Shown: positions 7,870-18,300, counted from the first letter of the stretch. The stretch: DNA of 64,000 nucleotides from Sphingomonas_L flavalba_A (GCF_047553045.1 NZ_CP180208.1:930001-994000); one strand, 5' to 3'. Notes: a model not told the origin generated them from the sequence alone. Numbers and translations: made by a program.

Positions 7870-9962
7870 GCTGCCCTCTCATAAGCGCCCGCAGCGCCCG
7901 TCCCATCGTTGCGCCGCGTCACCCCAGCCAGGTCGAACGGCAGCACCGCGTGTCCGGCCGAGATCCGGTCGAAGGCCGCACTGCCCGCCTCCAGCGTGTA
8001 GGCCCCGTCGCCGGCGCCCGCCCCTGCGCCGGTCACCGCCTTGTTGTCGGTAAATCGCACGTCGGCCATCACGGTCGCGCTGGCGCCGATCAGCGCCTTT
8101 TCGCCGGGGTATTCCTGCGCGAAGGTCCCGCCACCTGCATCGACGAATAGCGCCACCGTCCCACGGCAACCGACGCCCAGCATGTAGGGCCAGCCGCCCG
8201 TCTTGCTGGATGCATCGACATCGCCCCGGCCGCCGCAGAACACGTCGTGTTTGGTGTTGATCTGGGTATGGATCGACCCGATCGACGAGCACAGTTTATG
8301 CGCGCGCAACGTGCCGACAGTCTCGTTGTAGAGGATGTTCGATCGGGCGGTATTGCCATAGCCGACGATGGTGTTGTGCCAGTCGAGCAGGTGCGTGATG
8401 TTGCCCGTGCCGTTGTCCGACGACGGGCGATAGGCCGGGCTGGAACTGGTCGTCGTCCACTCGATCAGGTTGTTGGCGATCAGCGCGCCGTTAACGTCAG
8501 CGGTAGTGCCGATGCTGAAAACGCCGTTCGTCCCACCAACACCCCGGATCGCGTTGCACACGACGATCATCCCGGACTGCCCGCGCGCGCCGTTGGCCAG
8601 CAGCACGCCCTTCAGGTCGCACCCGGCAACCAGCCAGCCCTCGATCGGGTCCGTGCGCCCGTTCGCGCCGTAGGTCAGGCCACGTACCATGCGAATTTCC
8701 GCCGACCCGGCGTTCAGCACATTGCTGGCCGGGTTAGTGATCGTCACCCCGCCGTCGATGTAGAGGCTGTTGGCTGCGATCAGCGCCGAATTGTGCGAGG
8801 CGTTGTCCATGTCGACGTCGCGCAGGATCAGCCTGCCGCCGGTCGCGACGTTCAGCCCGTACACACCCGCCCGCGCTACGGTCAGGTCGCGGACGACGAG
8901 CCAGGTCTGCGACATGTTGACGTTCGCAGCGCCAAAGGTCAGCACCGCCGAGGCGCGCGGCACATCGGGATCGCGCTCGATGATGAGCGCCGCGCCGCTC
9001 TGCCAGGTCGGATTGTAGGTCGGGTTGGCGACAGTGGCCGCGTCCATGATGCGGATGCGGCAGCCATCGGTGTACGTATAGGTCGAGCGCAGCTTGTTCA
9101 GGGCGCCGGTGACAGTCGCAAACGGCGCGGCCTTCGCGGTCGAGGCGCTGGTCGACACGACCCCGGTCCCGTCGTTGCCGGAGGACGAGATATAGGCCAG
9201 CGGCGGATTAGCGGCGAGCACCGGATCGTGCGTAAAAACCTGCGGGCAGAACTCGCGGCTGTTGGCAGTCCCGGCAGAGCTATCGAGTACCGATGCCGCA
9301 TCGCCTACCCACGGATAGACTTTTGCGTTCTTCGTGACCTGGCCGACGTTCAGCGACGAAATATCTATATCGTAGGGGTAGACCAGAACCGGGCACTTAT
9401 CTCCGGGACGGAGCGAGATGGCCATAGCCGACACGGTCTGCGAGACGGTCGTCGTCCCATCTGTCACCGTTACGACGACGCAGGCGACAGGCTTGCCATC
9501 GCGAGCGTCGCGGTGCCCGGCGATGATCTCGCCAACAAGCCTGTCACCCACAACCTGCCGATCGGTTGTACCCCAATTTGCGACCGGCTTGGGGCTGCTC
9601 TCCGTGCTGTTGTTGGTGACGCCCGCGATCGTGTCGGTCGCATAGACATAATCGGACAGCACCACCGTGCCAGCCGTCCACGTCGCCTGATCGGGCCATG
9701 GCTCTCGCAGTCGCCGGGTGACGATCAGCGTGTCGAGATGCGTGGTCGCCGCGCCGGTCGCGCCGAATCCAGCCCGGAGCACGTAAACAGACTGCGGGTT
9801 CCCGGCTGGGTCGAAGGTCGGCGGCGTGCCGTCAGCCCATGCAGCCGTCCAGCCCGACACGTCGATAGACGTGACCAGAGGCGCCGGAGGCACAGGGCCA
9901 CCCCCGCCGACGACAGCGGAGCCGTACCGCCCCTCACGCACGCGAGAATAGCCGTAGGTCAT
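7866..9962 (-). CDS. Large beta-helix virion protein (tail spike/depolymerase-like)
   Basis: 698 residues from an ATG that overlaps the upstream stop as TGATG. Residues ~1-200 look like Ig/fibronectin-type beta domains. From about 250 on there are short beta-helix coils (LVVRDLTVARAG, GGRLILRDVDMDN, NSLYIDGGVTITN), then a C-terminal part ending in GAYERAA, a frequent end of phage choice-of-anchor/beta-helix proteins. Four-base coupling to the next beta-helix gene suggests stoichiometric production. Probably a receptor-binding or capsule-degrading protein; substrate unknown. Confidence 0.65.
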   Translation of the reverse strand: MTYGYSRVREGRYGSAVVGGGGPVPPAPLVTSIDVSGWTAAWADGTPPTFDPAGNPQSVYVLRAGFGATGAATTHLDTLIVTRRLREPWPDQATWTAGTVVLSDYVYATDTIAGVTNNSTESSPKPVANWGTTDRQVVGDRLVGEIIAGHRDARDGKPVACVVVTVTDGTTTVSQTVSAMAISLRPGDKCPVLVYPYDIDISSLNVGQVTKNAKVYPWVGDAASVLDSSAGTANSREFCPQVFTHDPVLAANPPLAYISSSGNDGTGVVSTSASTAKAAPFATVTGALNKLRSTYTYTDGCRIRIMDAATVANPTYNPTWQSGAALIIERDPDVPRASAVLTFGAANVNMSQTWLVVRDLTVARAGVYGLNVATGGRLILRDVDMDNASHNSALIAANSLYIDGGVTITNPASNVLNAGSAEIRMVRGLTYGANGRTDPIEGWLVAGCDLKGVLLANGARGQSGMIVVCNAIRGVGGTNGVFSIGTTADVNGALIANNLIEWTTTSSSPAYRPSSDNGTGNITHLLDWHNTIVGYGNTARSNILYNETVGTLRAHKLCSSIGSIHTQINTKHDVFCGGRGDVDASSKTGGWPYMLGVGCRGTVALFVDAGGGTFAQEYPGEKALIGASATVMADVRFTDNKAVTGAGAGAGDGAYTLEAGSAAFDRISAGHAVLPFDLAGVTRRNDGTGAAGAYERAA

Positions 9963-10273
9963 CAGGTCAGCGCCGCCCAGCTCAGGTAGCACGTCTCGCC
10001 CATGGGAACCGCGATCCACTCCGGTTGCCCCGCTTTCAGCACAAATGGCGACCCGGCGGGCGCAAGGTCGCCGGCACCGCCACGCATGTCGACACGACAA
10101 TCCTCGCCAGCCAGCAGCCTGACCTCACACGGACCGGCGATGGCGCCGCTCGCGGTATTTTCGGCCAGGTCAACCTGGCCACGACCGGGCAGTGGCCCGA
10201 AGGGCAGGGGCTGCGCGGCGCCGGTGCGAAGCCCCGATGGATTATGGATCGAATAGTTGAGCGCCATGGTCAT
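9962..10273 (-). CDS. Small putative virion protein between tail spike genes
   Basis: 103 residues (MTMALNYSIHNPSG...). ATG 10273 overlaps the stop of a 25-codon frame as ATGA; ATG 10267 has better spacing from GGAGA and would give 101 residues. The protein looks like an all-beta domain without Lys-rich or membrane segments. I recognise no family. Position between the tail fibre and a beta-helix protein suggests an adaptor or chaperone for spike attachment, which is only inference. Confidence 0.6.
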   Translation of the reverse strand: MTMALNYSIHNPSGLRTGAAQPLPFGPLPGRGQVDLAENTASGAIAGPCEVRLLAGEDCRVDMRGGAGDLAPAGSPFVLKAGQPEWIAVPMGETCYLSWAALT

Positions 10274-10347
10274 TCTCCAAGGGAATCGCAACGCGCGGCG
10301 GCCTGCGCGTTGATTTCGTCGACTTGTTCTCGCGGGGCTGTAATCAT
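10270..10347 (-). CDS. 25-codon micro-ORF coupled on both sides
   Basis: MITAPREQVDEINAQAAARC plus five residues. Its ATG overlaps the tail fibre stop as ATGA, and its stop overlaps the next ATG as ATGA. It could be a real small protein or just a ribosome relay that lets reinitiating ribosomes reach the next gene. No similarity can be judged at this length. Confidence 0.4.
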   Translation of the reverse strand: MITAPREQVDEINAQAAARCDSLGE

Positions 10348-12404
10348 GCCGCTGCCACCACCGGCATTTCGTACAGCCAGCCCTTCGTCGCCCCAGTGTC
10401 GTCGATGTACGAGACATGGTATTTCCGGCCGACCGCGTTGACCTTGCGGATGTCGAGCGCGGATCCATTGTCCCGCACGTCGCCGATAACGCGCAGTCCC
10501 TGATTGATGCCGGTCGCTGTCATCGCAACCAGCGGGATCGACGTGTTCGCATATTGCACCCCGTCCGCGTCGAGCATTCGGGGATAGGGGCTCTCCAGCA
10601 GCACAGACCCGACGCTTTCGCCGATCGTGATCGCCGCCGGGAAGTTGCCGGTAAGCGCAGTTGTCCCGACCGTGTCGACCGTAACCGCAACGACCTGCTG
10701 ATTGCTGTCGAGCACCGCGGTATACGTGCTGCCGGTCTTGGCTTCGGTGACGCTGGGCGCCGAGGTGTAGCCAGTGCCGCTTGCGACGACGACAGCGTGA
10801 TCGACCTTGCCGTCACGGCCGAGGATCGCCACCCCGGCCGCTCCGCTGCCCCCGCCGCCGGAGAAGACAAGCCGCACGACGCGCATCGCCTGAAGCGCGT
10901 CAAAATCCCGCACCGACACCCGGTTCGCGTTCTCGACGTGAATCTGCGGGCCGCGATCAGCGTAATATGGATGGGCTGGATCGCTCGTCGATTGGAGCCC
11001 GCCACCGCTCACGATCACCGAGGACGTGTTAGGCGCGCCGACCTCGCCAATGACGATCGGGTTCGCGCACGCTTCCGTGTACGGCGTGATGATGTTCAGG
11101 CCGCGCGCGTGCCGCACGTAGAAGCCGTATTTCCCGCCTTGAGCGACACAACCCAGCAAGGTCACGTCATGGCCCGGGGGCAGGTCGCCACCCGTCACCG
11201 CCTGCGCTTGCTGGTCGACATAGATGCCGTACAGGTGGCCTCGTGGGCCGCCATGGTAGAGCCGGTCGAACACCATCCCGTTGCAGGTGGCCAGGATACG
11301 ATGGCAGGCGTTGGTGATCGTAGCGCCGTTGGTCGAGACACGCGAAACCCGGCTGTTGTACATGTTCGCGTATGTCGCGCCGTTCGTCCATGTGCCGGTA
11401 ATCCAGATATTCGACACGTCGAGGCCGAGCCCCGCGTAACAGCCCACTTTCTCTGTCGCGAGGAACAGCGCGTCGGCGCCGACGCCGTCGATGGTGAAGT
11501 TCTGGAACCGCAGGTTTCCGTAGGCGCCAAACGTGTCGTGCAGCGCGACCGCCTTGCCTGTGCCGTTGTAGACCAGCCGCGTCAGTGGCGAGTTGCCGAC
11601 AAGAGAGACACCTTCTTGCAGCACCAGCGTCGACGTGCCGAGATTATAGGCGCCCTCGGGGAACTGGATCGTGCCGCCGCCGGCCGAAGACAAGGCATTG
11701 ATCGCGGCCTGAAGCTTGGCCGAAATATCGGTCGCGCCGTCAGCGACGACGCCGTCGATGTCGAGCGCGGAGACGATATCGCCCAACTTGTCCCGGCCGC
11801 TGCGCGCCGCCGCTCCGGCAAGCGGCGCCTTGTAAGTGACCAGCTGCATGCCGCCGCTCGCCGCCAGGTCATCACGCAGACCGGGGTCATTGCCGTCGCC
11901 GATCGTGATGCCGACGATACTGCCGCCCGCGCCCACGCCCAGCGCCTTGCCGGCCAGCGCGGGCAGGGACGGCACCGGCGGCGCCACGTCGCCCGCCGGC
12001 ACCATCAGCGCCCGCGTCGTCGTATCGGTCAGGTCGCCGGCAATCTCCTGGTCGACCAGGGTCAGACGGTCCAGCTGGGTTTCGTGCGCGTCGGCCGGGA
12101 AGCCGTCGTTCGGCACATAATCGGCCTGCTGCAGTCGCGCCGTCCGCCGGAAGCGGCGCAGCCACTTGCCCGGCGGGTAGGCGGCCACGGTCAGCACCAT
12201 CGCCGTTCCGACCCGCCCGTTGCCGGTAATGCTGTAATCGACCCCTTCGGTCAGCAGCACCGCATCGGCCAACGCGCCATTGGCGCTGTCCGCCAGATAG
12301 ACGAACAGGTCGCTGTTGGAAATGAACTGAAGCCCGGCGGGAAACTGCATCGTCACGCCGTTGCAGGCGCTCGACGCTTCACGCGCGGTCGTGCTGACCG
12401 TCAT
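10344..12404 (-). CDS. Tail fibre/spike: T7 gp17-type N-terminus plus pectate-lyase-like beta helix
   Basis: 686 residues from ATG 12404, giving MTVSTTAREASSACNGVTMQ, the usual beginning of podovirus fibre N-termini that dock to the tail; the frame is open further to a TTG at 12464. Residues ~1-150 are the particle-binding domain. From about 215 a Pectate_lyase_3-type segment follows (ADGATDISAKLQAAINAL, GGTIQFPEGAYNL) and a long beta helix, then a C-terminal beta region. It should bind and perhaps degrade host surface polysaccharide. It is the only one of the three beta-helix proteins with a recognisable tail-attachment domain. Confidence 0.82.
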   Translation of the reverse strand: MTVSTTAREASSACNGVTMQFPAGLQFISNSDLFVYLADSANGALADAVLLTEGVDYSITGNGRVGTAMVLTVAAYPPGKWLRRFRRTARLQQADYVPNDGFPADAHETQLDRLTLVDQEIAGDLTDTTTRALMVPAGDVAPPVPSLPALAGKALGVGAGGSIVGITIGDGNDPGLRDDLAASGGMQLVTYKAPLAGAAARSGRDKLGDIVSALDIDGVVADGATDISAKLQAAINALSSAGGGTIQFPEGAYNLGTSTLVLQEGVSLVGNSPLTRLVYNGTGKAVALHDTFGAYGNLRFQNFTIDGVGADALFLATEKVGCYAGLGLDVSNIWITGTWTNGATYANMYNSRVSRVSTNGATITNACHRILATCNGMVFDRLYHGGPRGHLYGIYVDQQAQAVTGGDLPPGHDVTLLGCVAQGGKYGFYVRHARGLNIITPYTEACANPIVIGEVGAPNTSSVIVSGGGLQSTSDPAHPYYADRGPQIHVENANRVSVRDFDALQAMRVVRLVFSGGGGSGAAGVAILGRDGKVDHAVVVASGTGYTSAPSVTEAKTGSTYTAVLDSNQQVVAVTVDTVGTTALTGNFPAAITIGESVGSVLLESPYPRMLDADGVQYANTSIPLVAMTATGINQGLRVIGDVRDNGSALDIRKVNAVGRKYHVSYIDDTGATKGWLYEMPVVAAA

Positions 12405-12469
12405 TCTCGCCCCCATCGCGTTCTGAAACCCGGTCGGGGGCGAGCCTGCCCGGGCCTGCGTCAATCACA

Positions 12470-12488
12470 CGCCCGCTTTTGGCGGGCG
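12470..12488 (+). terminator. Hairpin in the tail fibre/moron intergenic region
   Basis: A 7-bp perfect GC stem (CGCCCGC / GCGGGCG, loop TTTTG) lies between the divergent starts of the tail fibre gene and the plus-strand moron. There is no T tract on the plus strand and little on the minus strand. It could insulate the moron promoter or reduce late read-through; function uncertain. Confidence 0.4.
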
Positions 12489-12536
12489 CGCATCTTTATG
12501 CGATTAAATAGCGAATCGGGCAAGGGGGGGGATGAG

Positions 12537-12887
12537 ATGTTCGCAATGTTACTTATGCTACTCGTGCAGTCGGGGAATAACTTTTCTGCTGACGACCCTT
12601 ACGGCTTTCACGCACAAGGCGCCGCGCAGAAAAGTTGGATGGACTGCGTTTACAACGCCGCGAACCAATACGCGAAATCAAGCGAATCGGCCGGTGACAT
12701 AGCAACTGCTGCCGTTGGGAGCTGCGATAGAGAGCAGAGCGTATACGAGAACGTGCTTGTTAAAATGTTTGCCGCCGGGAACGGGCCTCGCGCCTTCGAT
12801 ATAGCTCGCGGTCAAACACAGGAGATTCGTACTAAACTGCGCGAGGGCTTGGTGAGTTATATTATCCAAAGTCGAGTAGAGCGATAA
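12537..12887 (+). CDS. Moron: lower-GC gene of unknown function, antisense within the late operon
   Basis: 116 residues, ATG preceded by a strong purine run (AAGGGGGGG). Base composition is visibly more AT-rich than the tail genes around it, and it is the only plus-strand gene between 4.4 and 33 kb. The N-terminus is hydrophobic (MFAMLLMLLVQSG), possibly an export signal or anchor. The rest is polar with two cysteines (DCVYN, GSCD) that could form a disulfide in the periplasm. I recognise no family. Inserted single genes with their own signals in phage late operons are usually expressed in the lysogen, for example for superinfection exclusion. Confidence 0.7.
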   Translation: MFAMLLMLLVQSGNNFSADDPYGFHAQGAAQKSWMDCVYNAANQYAKSSESAGDIATAAVGSCDREQSVYENVLVKMFAAGNGPRAFDIARGQTQEIRTKLREGLVSYIIQSRVER

Positions 12888-12951
12888 TATTCTCTCTATT
12901 GGCGGGCGGTTGCGATTTTCGCGTCACCAAGTCAAAGCCGCGCCAATAACG

Positions 12952-15387
12952 CTATTCCGGCGTCTCGCCCAGCACGGCATTGGACAGGTCAGGCGCGCGG
13001 TCGGGCGCCGCTTCGCCGGCCCGCCACCACTGCGCCTGGCCAAGGTCGTCGGCGCGGCGTTCCACCCGTCGCCAGGCGTCGTCATAGTCCGGGTCGGTCA
13101 GCCGCTGGAGCTGGTCCAGCACCAGCCGCTCATAGGCCAGCCTTGCATACCACAGCGATCCGCCCGGTGTGTATCGCTTCGCCAGCTTGGCCAGATCGCG
13201 GCCGGGGTTGATGGTGTCGTCACCCGCTGCCGCGCGCAGCGCATAGCCCGGCACGACCGCCAGCCCATCGCCCAGCCCCTGCGCCACCGGCCCGGCCAGC
13301 GTTGATCCGATGCCGCCGCCGAATCGGTTCTGGCTGGCCTGCAGGAAATCGCCGAATATGCCGAACCCGCCGCCCTGCAGCATCGCCTTGCCCCAGAATT
13401 CAGGCGCGTCCATCGGCTTCGGGTCGCGCCCCTGGGCGATTTCGCGCAGCTGCACGGCCAGCGCGCCGAGCAGGGTGGTGGTAATGGTCAGCCCGGCGGC
13501 ATAGCGCGCCGCGTTCCACCCCATGCCCTCTATCATCCGCGCGCCGTGCGTCAGGATCATCGACACGCCGAACGACTTGAACAGCGCGCCGTTGCGGATG
13601 ATCTCGCCGCCCAGCGTGCCCGGCCGCTGGCCGAAACTCAGCGTCGCCTTGGCCCGCGCCGTCGCGGTCGGCACCGCGTAATCGGTCTCGCTCAGCACCA
13701 TACGCAGCATCGCGTCGCCCAGCGCCACGTCCGCAACGTCATCCGGCCGCAGCCATTCGCCGCCCTTGTAGCGATAGGGCGCCGTCGTACGGATCGCGTC
13801 CCAGCCGGCCGCATCTATGCCGTGCCGCTCCATCATACCGCGCAGCGCCGGGTTCAGTTCCGCGAAGCGCCTGCCGCGCACGTCGGCCAGGTGGCCCAGC
13901 ACCTCCATCCCGAACGCCCATCGCCCCGCCTGCGTCCAGATCGACAGGCCGGACAGGCGCAGCACCGCGTCGGACAGGCGCGCCGCCACCTCCGGCCCGT
14001 TGCCGGCGTCGATATAGCGGTTCAGGCTGGCCGCGCGGTGCGCCGCTTCCTCCGCCATCAGGCCCAGCCGGATCGCCGTCTTGCGGTCGGCGCCGTTCAG
14101 CGGGTTGAGCAGCTTCAGATAGCCGGTGATCGCGCCGGTGATCGGCAGGCCGTTATAGCCGCGGGTCATCGCCTGGAAGCCGACGTCCGTCGTCGCGGTA
14201 AGCGCCGCCGACCCCAGAAACGCCGATGTCAGGAAACTGCGCACGCCGCTCATCTGGCGCGCGGCCATCTGGTTGACCGGCGAATTCATCTGCCCTGAAA
14301 CCACGTCGTACAGATGGTCCAGCTTCAACGTCGCGCCGCGCGCCGCATCGACCGCGCCGATCCCGGGGGCGCCGTCGGTCGCGGCGGCCTTCTGCAAGCC
14401 GTCCTGCATCCAGCGCAGCGTTGCGCGCGGGTTCGGCCCCATCACCTCCATCAGCGCGATATCGCGCGCCATGCCGTCGATATGGCCCATCATCGCGTCG
14501 AACGCGCTGCCGGTGCCGAACCGCTCCTGGTACGCCATCCAGTCGTCGGCCGATTTGAAGATCAGGAAGCGCGGGTCGGCGCGCCGATTGGCCAGCTTGC
14601 CTTGCCCGCCGCCACCAACCGCCCGCTTTATCCATCCGTCGGATCGGATCGCGTCGAACACGTCGCGCAGCGCGGCGTCCAGCGTGTCGGCGGTGAACGG
14701 CGCGCCGGTCTCGAAATCGATCATCCGCGACAGGTCCAGCCGCGGCGCGATCTCGGCCCGCCACGCATCGAACCCGGCGGCGCGGACGCGCACCATGTCA
14801 TGCGCCTGCGGCAGGCCCCAGTCCGCCAGATGGCCGATATTGCCGCCGGCGGCGTTGAAGCGGCGCCGCAACGTGTCCGCCGTCGCGCCGAACGCCTCCG
14901 CCAGTTCGGCGGCGGACGCGTTGCCGGTCTTTTCACCGAACCGCTCGCGCACCATGTCGCGCAGCCCGGCCTTGTCCCGCGCCTCGCCGATCAGGTTGCG
15001 GCTGTGCCGGCTCAACACGCCTTCCATCGTAGCATGCGCCCGCCCGGCGATCGCCCGGTGCTGCGCCTCGACGTTCAGCACATTGCGCCCGCTGCCCGCC
15101 GCCAACACCTTCGTTGCCGCGCCCGGCCCGCCGCCGGCGGCCTCCATGTCGGCGGTAATCCGCTGCTGCGCCTTCACCTGCAGCAGGGTCTGGCGCTTCG
15201 CCAGCGCCGCCTGATATTCCAGTTCCCTTATCGCCGCCTCGCTCGCCTCGGCGGCGGCGGCCTCCGGCCCCATCTCCCGCGACAGGCGGGCATAGTGCCG
15301 GGAATAGGCGCGCTCCGCCTTCTCCGCCTGGGCCTTGCTGATCCGGCCATCGGCGATCAGGCCCGGGATGCACGCGGGCAGGCTCAT
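12952..15387 (-). CDS. gp16-like internal virion/ejection protein, C-terminal half
   Basis: 811 residues from ATG 15387, which overlaps the preceding stop as ATGA. Mostly alpha-helical, Ala/Arg-rich, no cysteines to speak of. It begins with a helical region (ISKAQAEKAERAYSRHYARL) and continues with long helices, matching the non-enzymatic C-terminal part of T7 gp16-like ejection proteins. With the upstream 1025-residue protein it would account for a whole gp16. It is probably ejected into the cell to build the trans-envelope channel. Confidence 0.7.
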   Translation of the reverse strand: MSLPACIPGLIADGRISKAQAEKAERAYSRHYARLSREMGPEAAAAEASEAAIRELEYQAALAKRQTLLQVKAQQRITADMEAAGGGPGAATKVLAAGSGRNVLNVEAQHRAIAGRAHATMEGVLSRHSRNLIGEARDKAGLRDMVRERFGEKTGNASAAELAEAFGATADTLRRRFNAAGGNIGHLADWGLPQAHDMVRVRAAGFDAWRAEIAPRLDLSRMIDFETGAPFTADTLDAALRDVFDAIRSDGWIKRAVGGGGQGKLANRRADPRFLIFKSADDWMAYQERFGTGSAFDAMMGHIDGMARDIALMEVMGPNPRATLRWMQDGLQKAAATDGAPGIGAVDAARGATLKLDHLYDVVSGQMNSPVNQMAARQMSGVRSFLTSAFLGSAALTATTDVGFQAMTRGYNGLPITGAITGYLKLLNPLNGADRKTAIRLGLMAEEAAHRAASLNRYIDAGNGPEVAARLSDAVLRLSGLSIWTQAGRWAFGMEVLGHLADVRGRRFAELNPALRGMMERHGIDAAGWDAIRTTAPYRYKGGEWLRPDDVADVALGDAMLRMVLSETDYAVPTATARAKATLSFGQRPGTLGGEIIRNGALFKSFGVSMILTHGARMIEGMGWNAARYAAGLTITTTLLGALAVQLREIAQGRDPKPMDAPEFWGKAMLQGGGFGIFGDFLQASQNRFGGGIGSTLAGPVAQGLGDGLAVVPGYALRAAAGDDTINPGRDLAKLAKRYTPGGSLWYARLAYERLVLDQLQRLTDPDYDDAWRRVERRADDLGQAQWWRAGEAAPDRAPDLSNAVLGETPE

Positions 15388-18300
15388 GCGCCACCTGCCT
15401 TGCCCGGCGGGGCCATGCACCCGCGCAGCGTCGCCGCTGCGTCGATATCGTCGTCCAGGTCTTTCAGCAGATCCGGCAAACCGACATCGTCGCTATTTTC
15501 ATCGAGTCTGAACGTCTGCTGCGTATCGCGCGTGTCGAACAATCCGCCTTCGCTGCCAGGCGCCTTTTGGGCTTTTGCCGATCGGATGCGTCCTTCGGCC
15601 TGCCGCTCCAGTACCAGGCGCCTGTCCGCCGGCCCCGCTCCACCAAAAGCATCCATTTGCAGATCGTGCGCCAGACTGTCGCTCTGCGCCCTGGCTTCAG
15701 GCCCAACAGGGTCGCTGAACTTTGCTAATCCGGCTTCCTCGCCGATCGACGCGCTAAGGCCGATTTCTCCGCCAACATTCGCTCCCGCGCCGCCAAGTTC
15801 GTACTGACCCGCGCCGCTCTCGCGCGGGTCTCCGGCGCCAGCCGCGAATCCTTCGAAAGCGTCATCATCAATCTCGCTCGCGGGTCGTCCGCCATAACCA
15901 AGCGCCTCCTGATCGGCGTAGATAGCATGGAGCGGCGAGTCTGTCTCTATTGCGGCCGCGCGGACAGTCTGTTCGAATTCGAACGCAAGCACGTCGTCGA
16001 TCGCCGCGCCAATATCGCCACCATTTTCCTGCGCCTGCTCATAAACCATGCGCAGCATCGCGTCGTCATAATCAAAGCCGTTGCTGGCGAGATTATCATC
16101 GATCGCGGCGAACAGCGCCTCGTCGCTATATGCTTGCTGCTTCGCCCCGGCGGCTTCGATCGTGGCCGTCAGGTCTGTCGCGGCGAACTGCTTCTGCGCC
16201 GACGCGCGCTCAATATAGTCCAGCACGCCCGCAACATCCGGGCGCTCGGTAGTGGACGGTGGACCGAAGTAACCGGCCTCGTGCAGCAATTCTCCAGCCC
16301 TGTCGATCGACATGCCGCCACGACGAAATAGCGGCCCCGATCCGCTGACCATTCGTTGCAGGCCACGACCCTTGACCAGGTCATGCCCCTCATTGTCTAA
16401 CAAGCCACCACGATCACCGATGAATGTTATCGCATCGACCGGGCCACGTCGCTGCAACGCCCGTCGTATTGAACCAGAACGCCCCAGGATAAGGCCGGAC
16501 TGCCGGGTGGATACAAGCGCCTCCAGAGCGCGGCGAACATCAGCTTCGGTCGCATCCAGCTTACTCGCAAGCTTTGCCGCGTTGAGTGAAGCGCGCCGAT
16601 CAGCCACCACGTCGCGCAGGCGCGGCATGAGTGCCTTAACCTCGGCGGAAAGCGGTTGCGGGCTTGGTCCGGCGGGAGGCGACGGCGCGGCTTCCTCCAC
16701 GCTCACCAGCCCGTCGATCGCATCGTCTGCCCGCCATTGGTCAAGCTGCGCCCGCGCGTGCGCCTCCGGGCTGTCGAACAGCTCGACGCGCAGGTCCGCG
16801 CGGGTCGGCTCGCCATACACCGCCGGCGGCTCCGCTTCCGCGAAGGTCGGCAGGACGTCATCGGCTATGCCCGGCCGCCCGCCTACCACCGCCTGCGTCG
16901 GCGCGGCCTGGCCCATCTTGCGGTCGGCCCAGGCGATAACCTCGGCCGCCGTCCGCCCCTTCAGGAACGGATTCGCGCGGATGGCGCCTTCGGACAGCAG
17001 CCGTTCCACCGGCGTATCCGGGGCCGCGCGCAGCAGCGCCAGCCCACCCTTCTCGCCGGCAAAGTGAAGCAGGTACAGGCTGCCCGCCGTTTCCGGCTGC
17101 CCGGCCCGGTCAAGCGCCGCCGCATGGTCGTCGGTCAGGTCGTGCATCAGCACGTCCTGCACCGCGCCGTCCCCGCGCCGCGCCAGGATCGCCGCGTCGC
17201 TCAGGCCGGCACCGCCATAGCGCCGTTTGAAATAGGCCAGCCAGGTCGCGTCGGTGAACTGGTATCGCCCCGTCGCGCTGGATCGCGCCTGGCCGGTGCG
17301 CGGGTCGATCGGGCGGGCTGCATCGTTCCCGGCGCTTTCCGCGGCGCGCACCCGCGCCATGAACTGCGCCCGCGCCGGCGCCCGCAACCGTGCCGGGTCG
17401 ACGGCGCCGGCCGCGACATCGGCGGGGGACACGGTTTCGGGCACTGGCGCCGTGATCGGCCGGCCAAGCGCCATGTCGTCCATCATCCGCCCCAGCCGGT
17501 CGACATGCGTCGCCGCGCCGGCCCCGCCCGGCGAGAAGGGAGACGATTCGGTAACATCCGCGCTGCGTTCCAGCACCGCCATTGCCGCCCGTTCGTCGGG
17601 TGTCATATTGGCGTCGGGCACCGCCGCACGCATCTGGGCGACCAATGCGCGATCCGCCTCCGTTCCGGCGGCAACCCGCCGCGCGCGGATCGCGTGCGCG
17701 ACCTCTCCAATGCCCTGAATGCCGCCGCCGATCGCCACGCCGGCCAGGCCCTGAACGACGATATCGAACGCCGCGTCCTCTGCCGTCCGCCCCACGCCCA
17801 GCCGGTCGGCCGACCGCTGCACCAGCGGTTCGGACGCCACGGCGATGCCGGCGTTCAGCGCGCCTTCGCGCAGCCCGACGGACAGGATCCGGCGGGCAGG
17901 GGTCAATGCCGCCGGCGCGGCGCCCATCCCTATGCCGATATAGCTTTCCGGGTCGTCATAGGCCGCGCCCACCGCGCCCAGAAACGCCGCCAGCTTGCCG
18001 CCACCGGTCAGGCGTCCGGCGGCGATCGCCGCTTTGCGCGCATCGGCCTGCTGGCGGCGGATCGCCAGCGCGCGCAGCGACGCGCCGTCGACCACATCGG
18101 CGAAATCGGGCAGTCCCGATCGCTCCTGTGGAGTCAGTTGCGCCCAGGCGTCGAACAGCGGGCGGTTGATGTCGCCCTGCGGGATAAACCGCTCCGCAAA
18201 CCCGCTGCCGCGCACCGTCGTGCCGAAGATAGTCGGCTCGACGAACTCGACCGGGTAGCCGCGCTTGCGCAGATAGTCGCGCAACTCCCGCCCGGCCGCC

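Noticed and set aside
8247..9989. 580-codon open frame on the plus strand opposite the beta-helix gene
   Set aside because: GC-rich codon use leaves antisense frames open. The product is Arg/Ala/Val-rich without domains, no ribosome-binding site fits, and the minus-strand frame has clear beta-helix repeats and coupling.
10416..12536. Plus-strand frame continuous with the moron (823 codons in total)
   Set aside because: Only the last 116 codons, after AAGGGGGGG and ATG 12537, have a different composition and a credible start. The rest is antisense to the tail fibre.
12899..12951. Long imperfect inverted repeat (ATTGGCG ... CGCCAAT) after the moron
   Set aside because: Only 7 bp pair well across a loop of about 40 nt, and no T tract follows; suggestive of a terminator but not supported enough to annotate.
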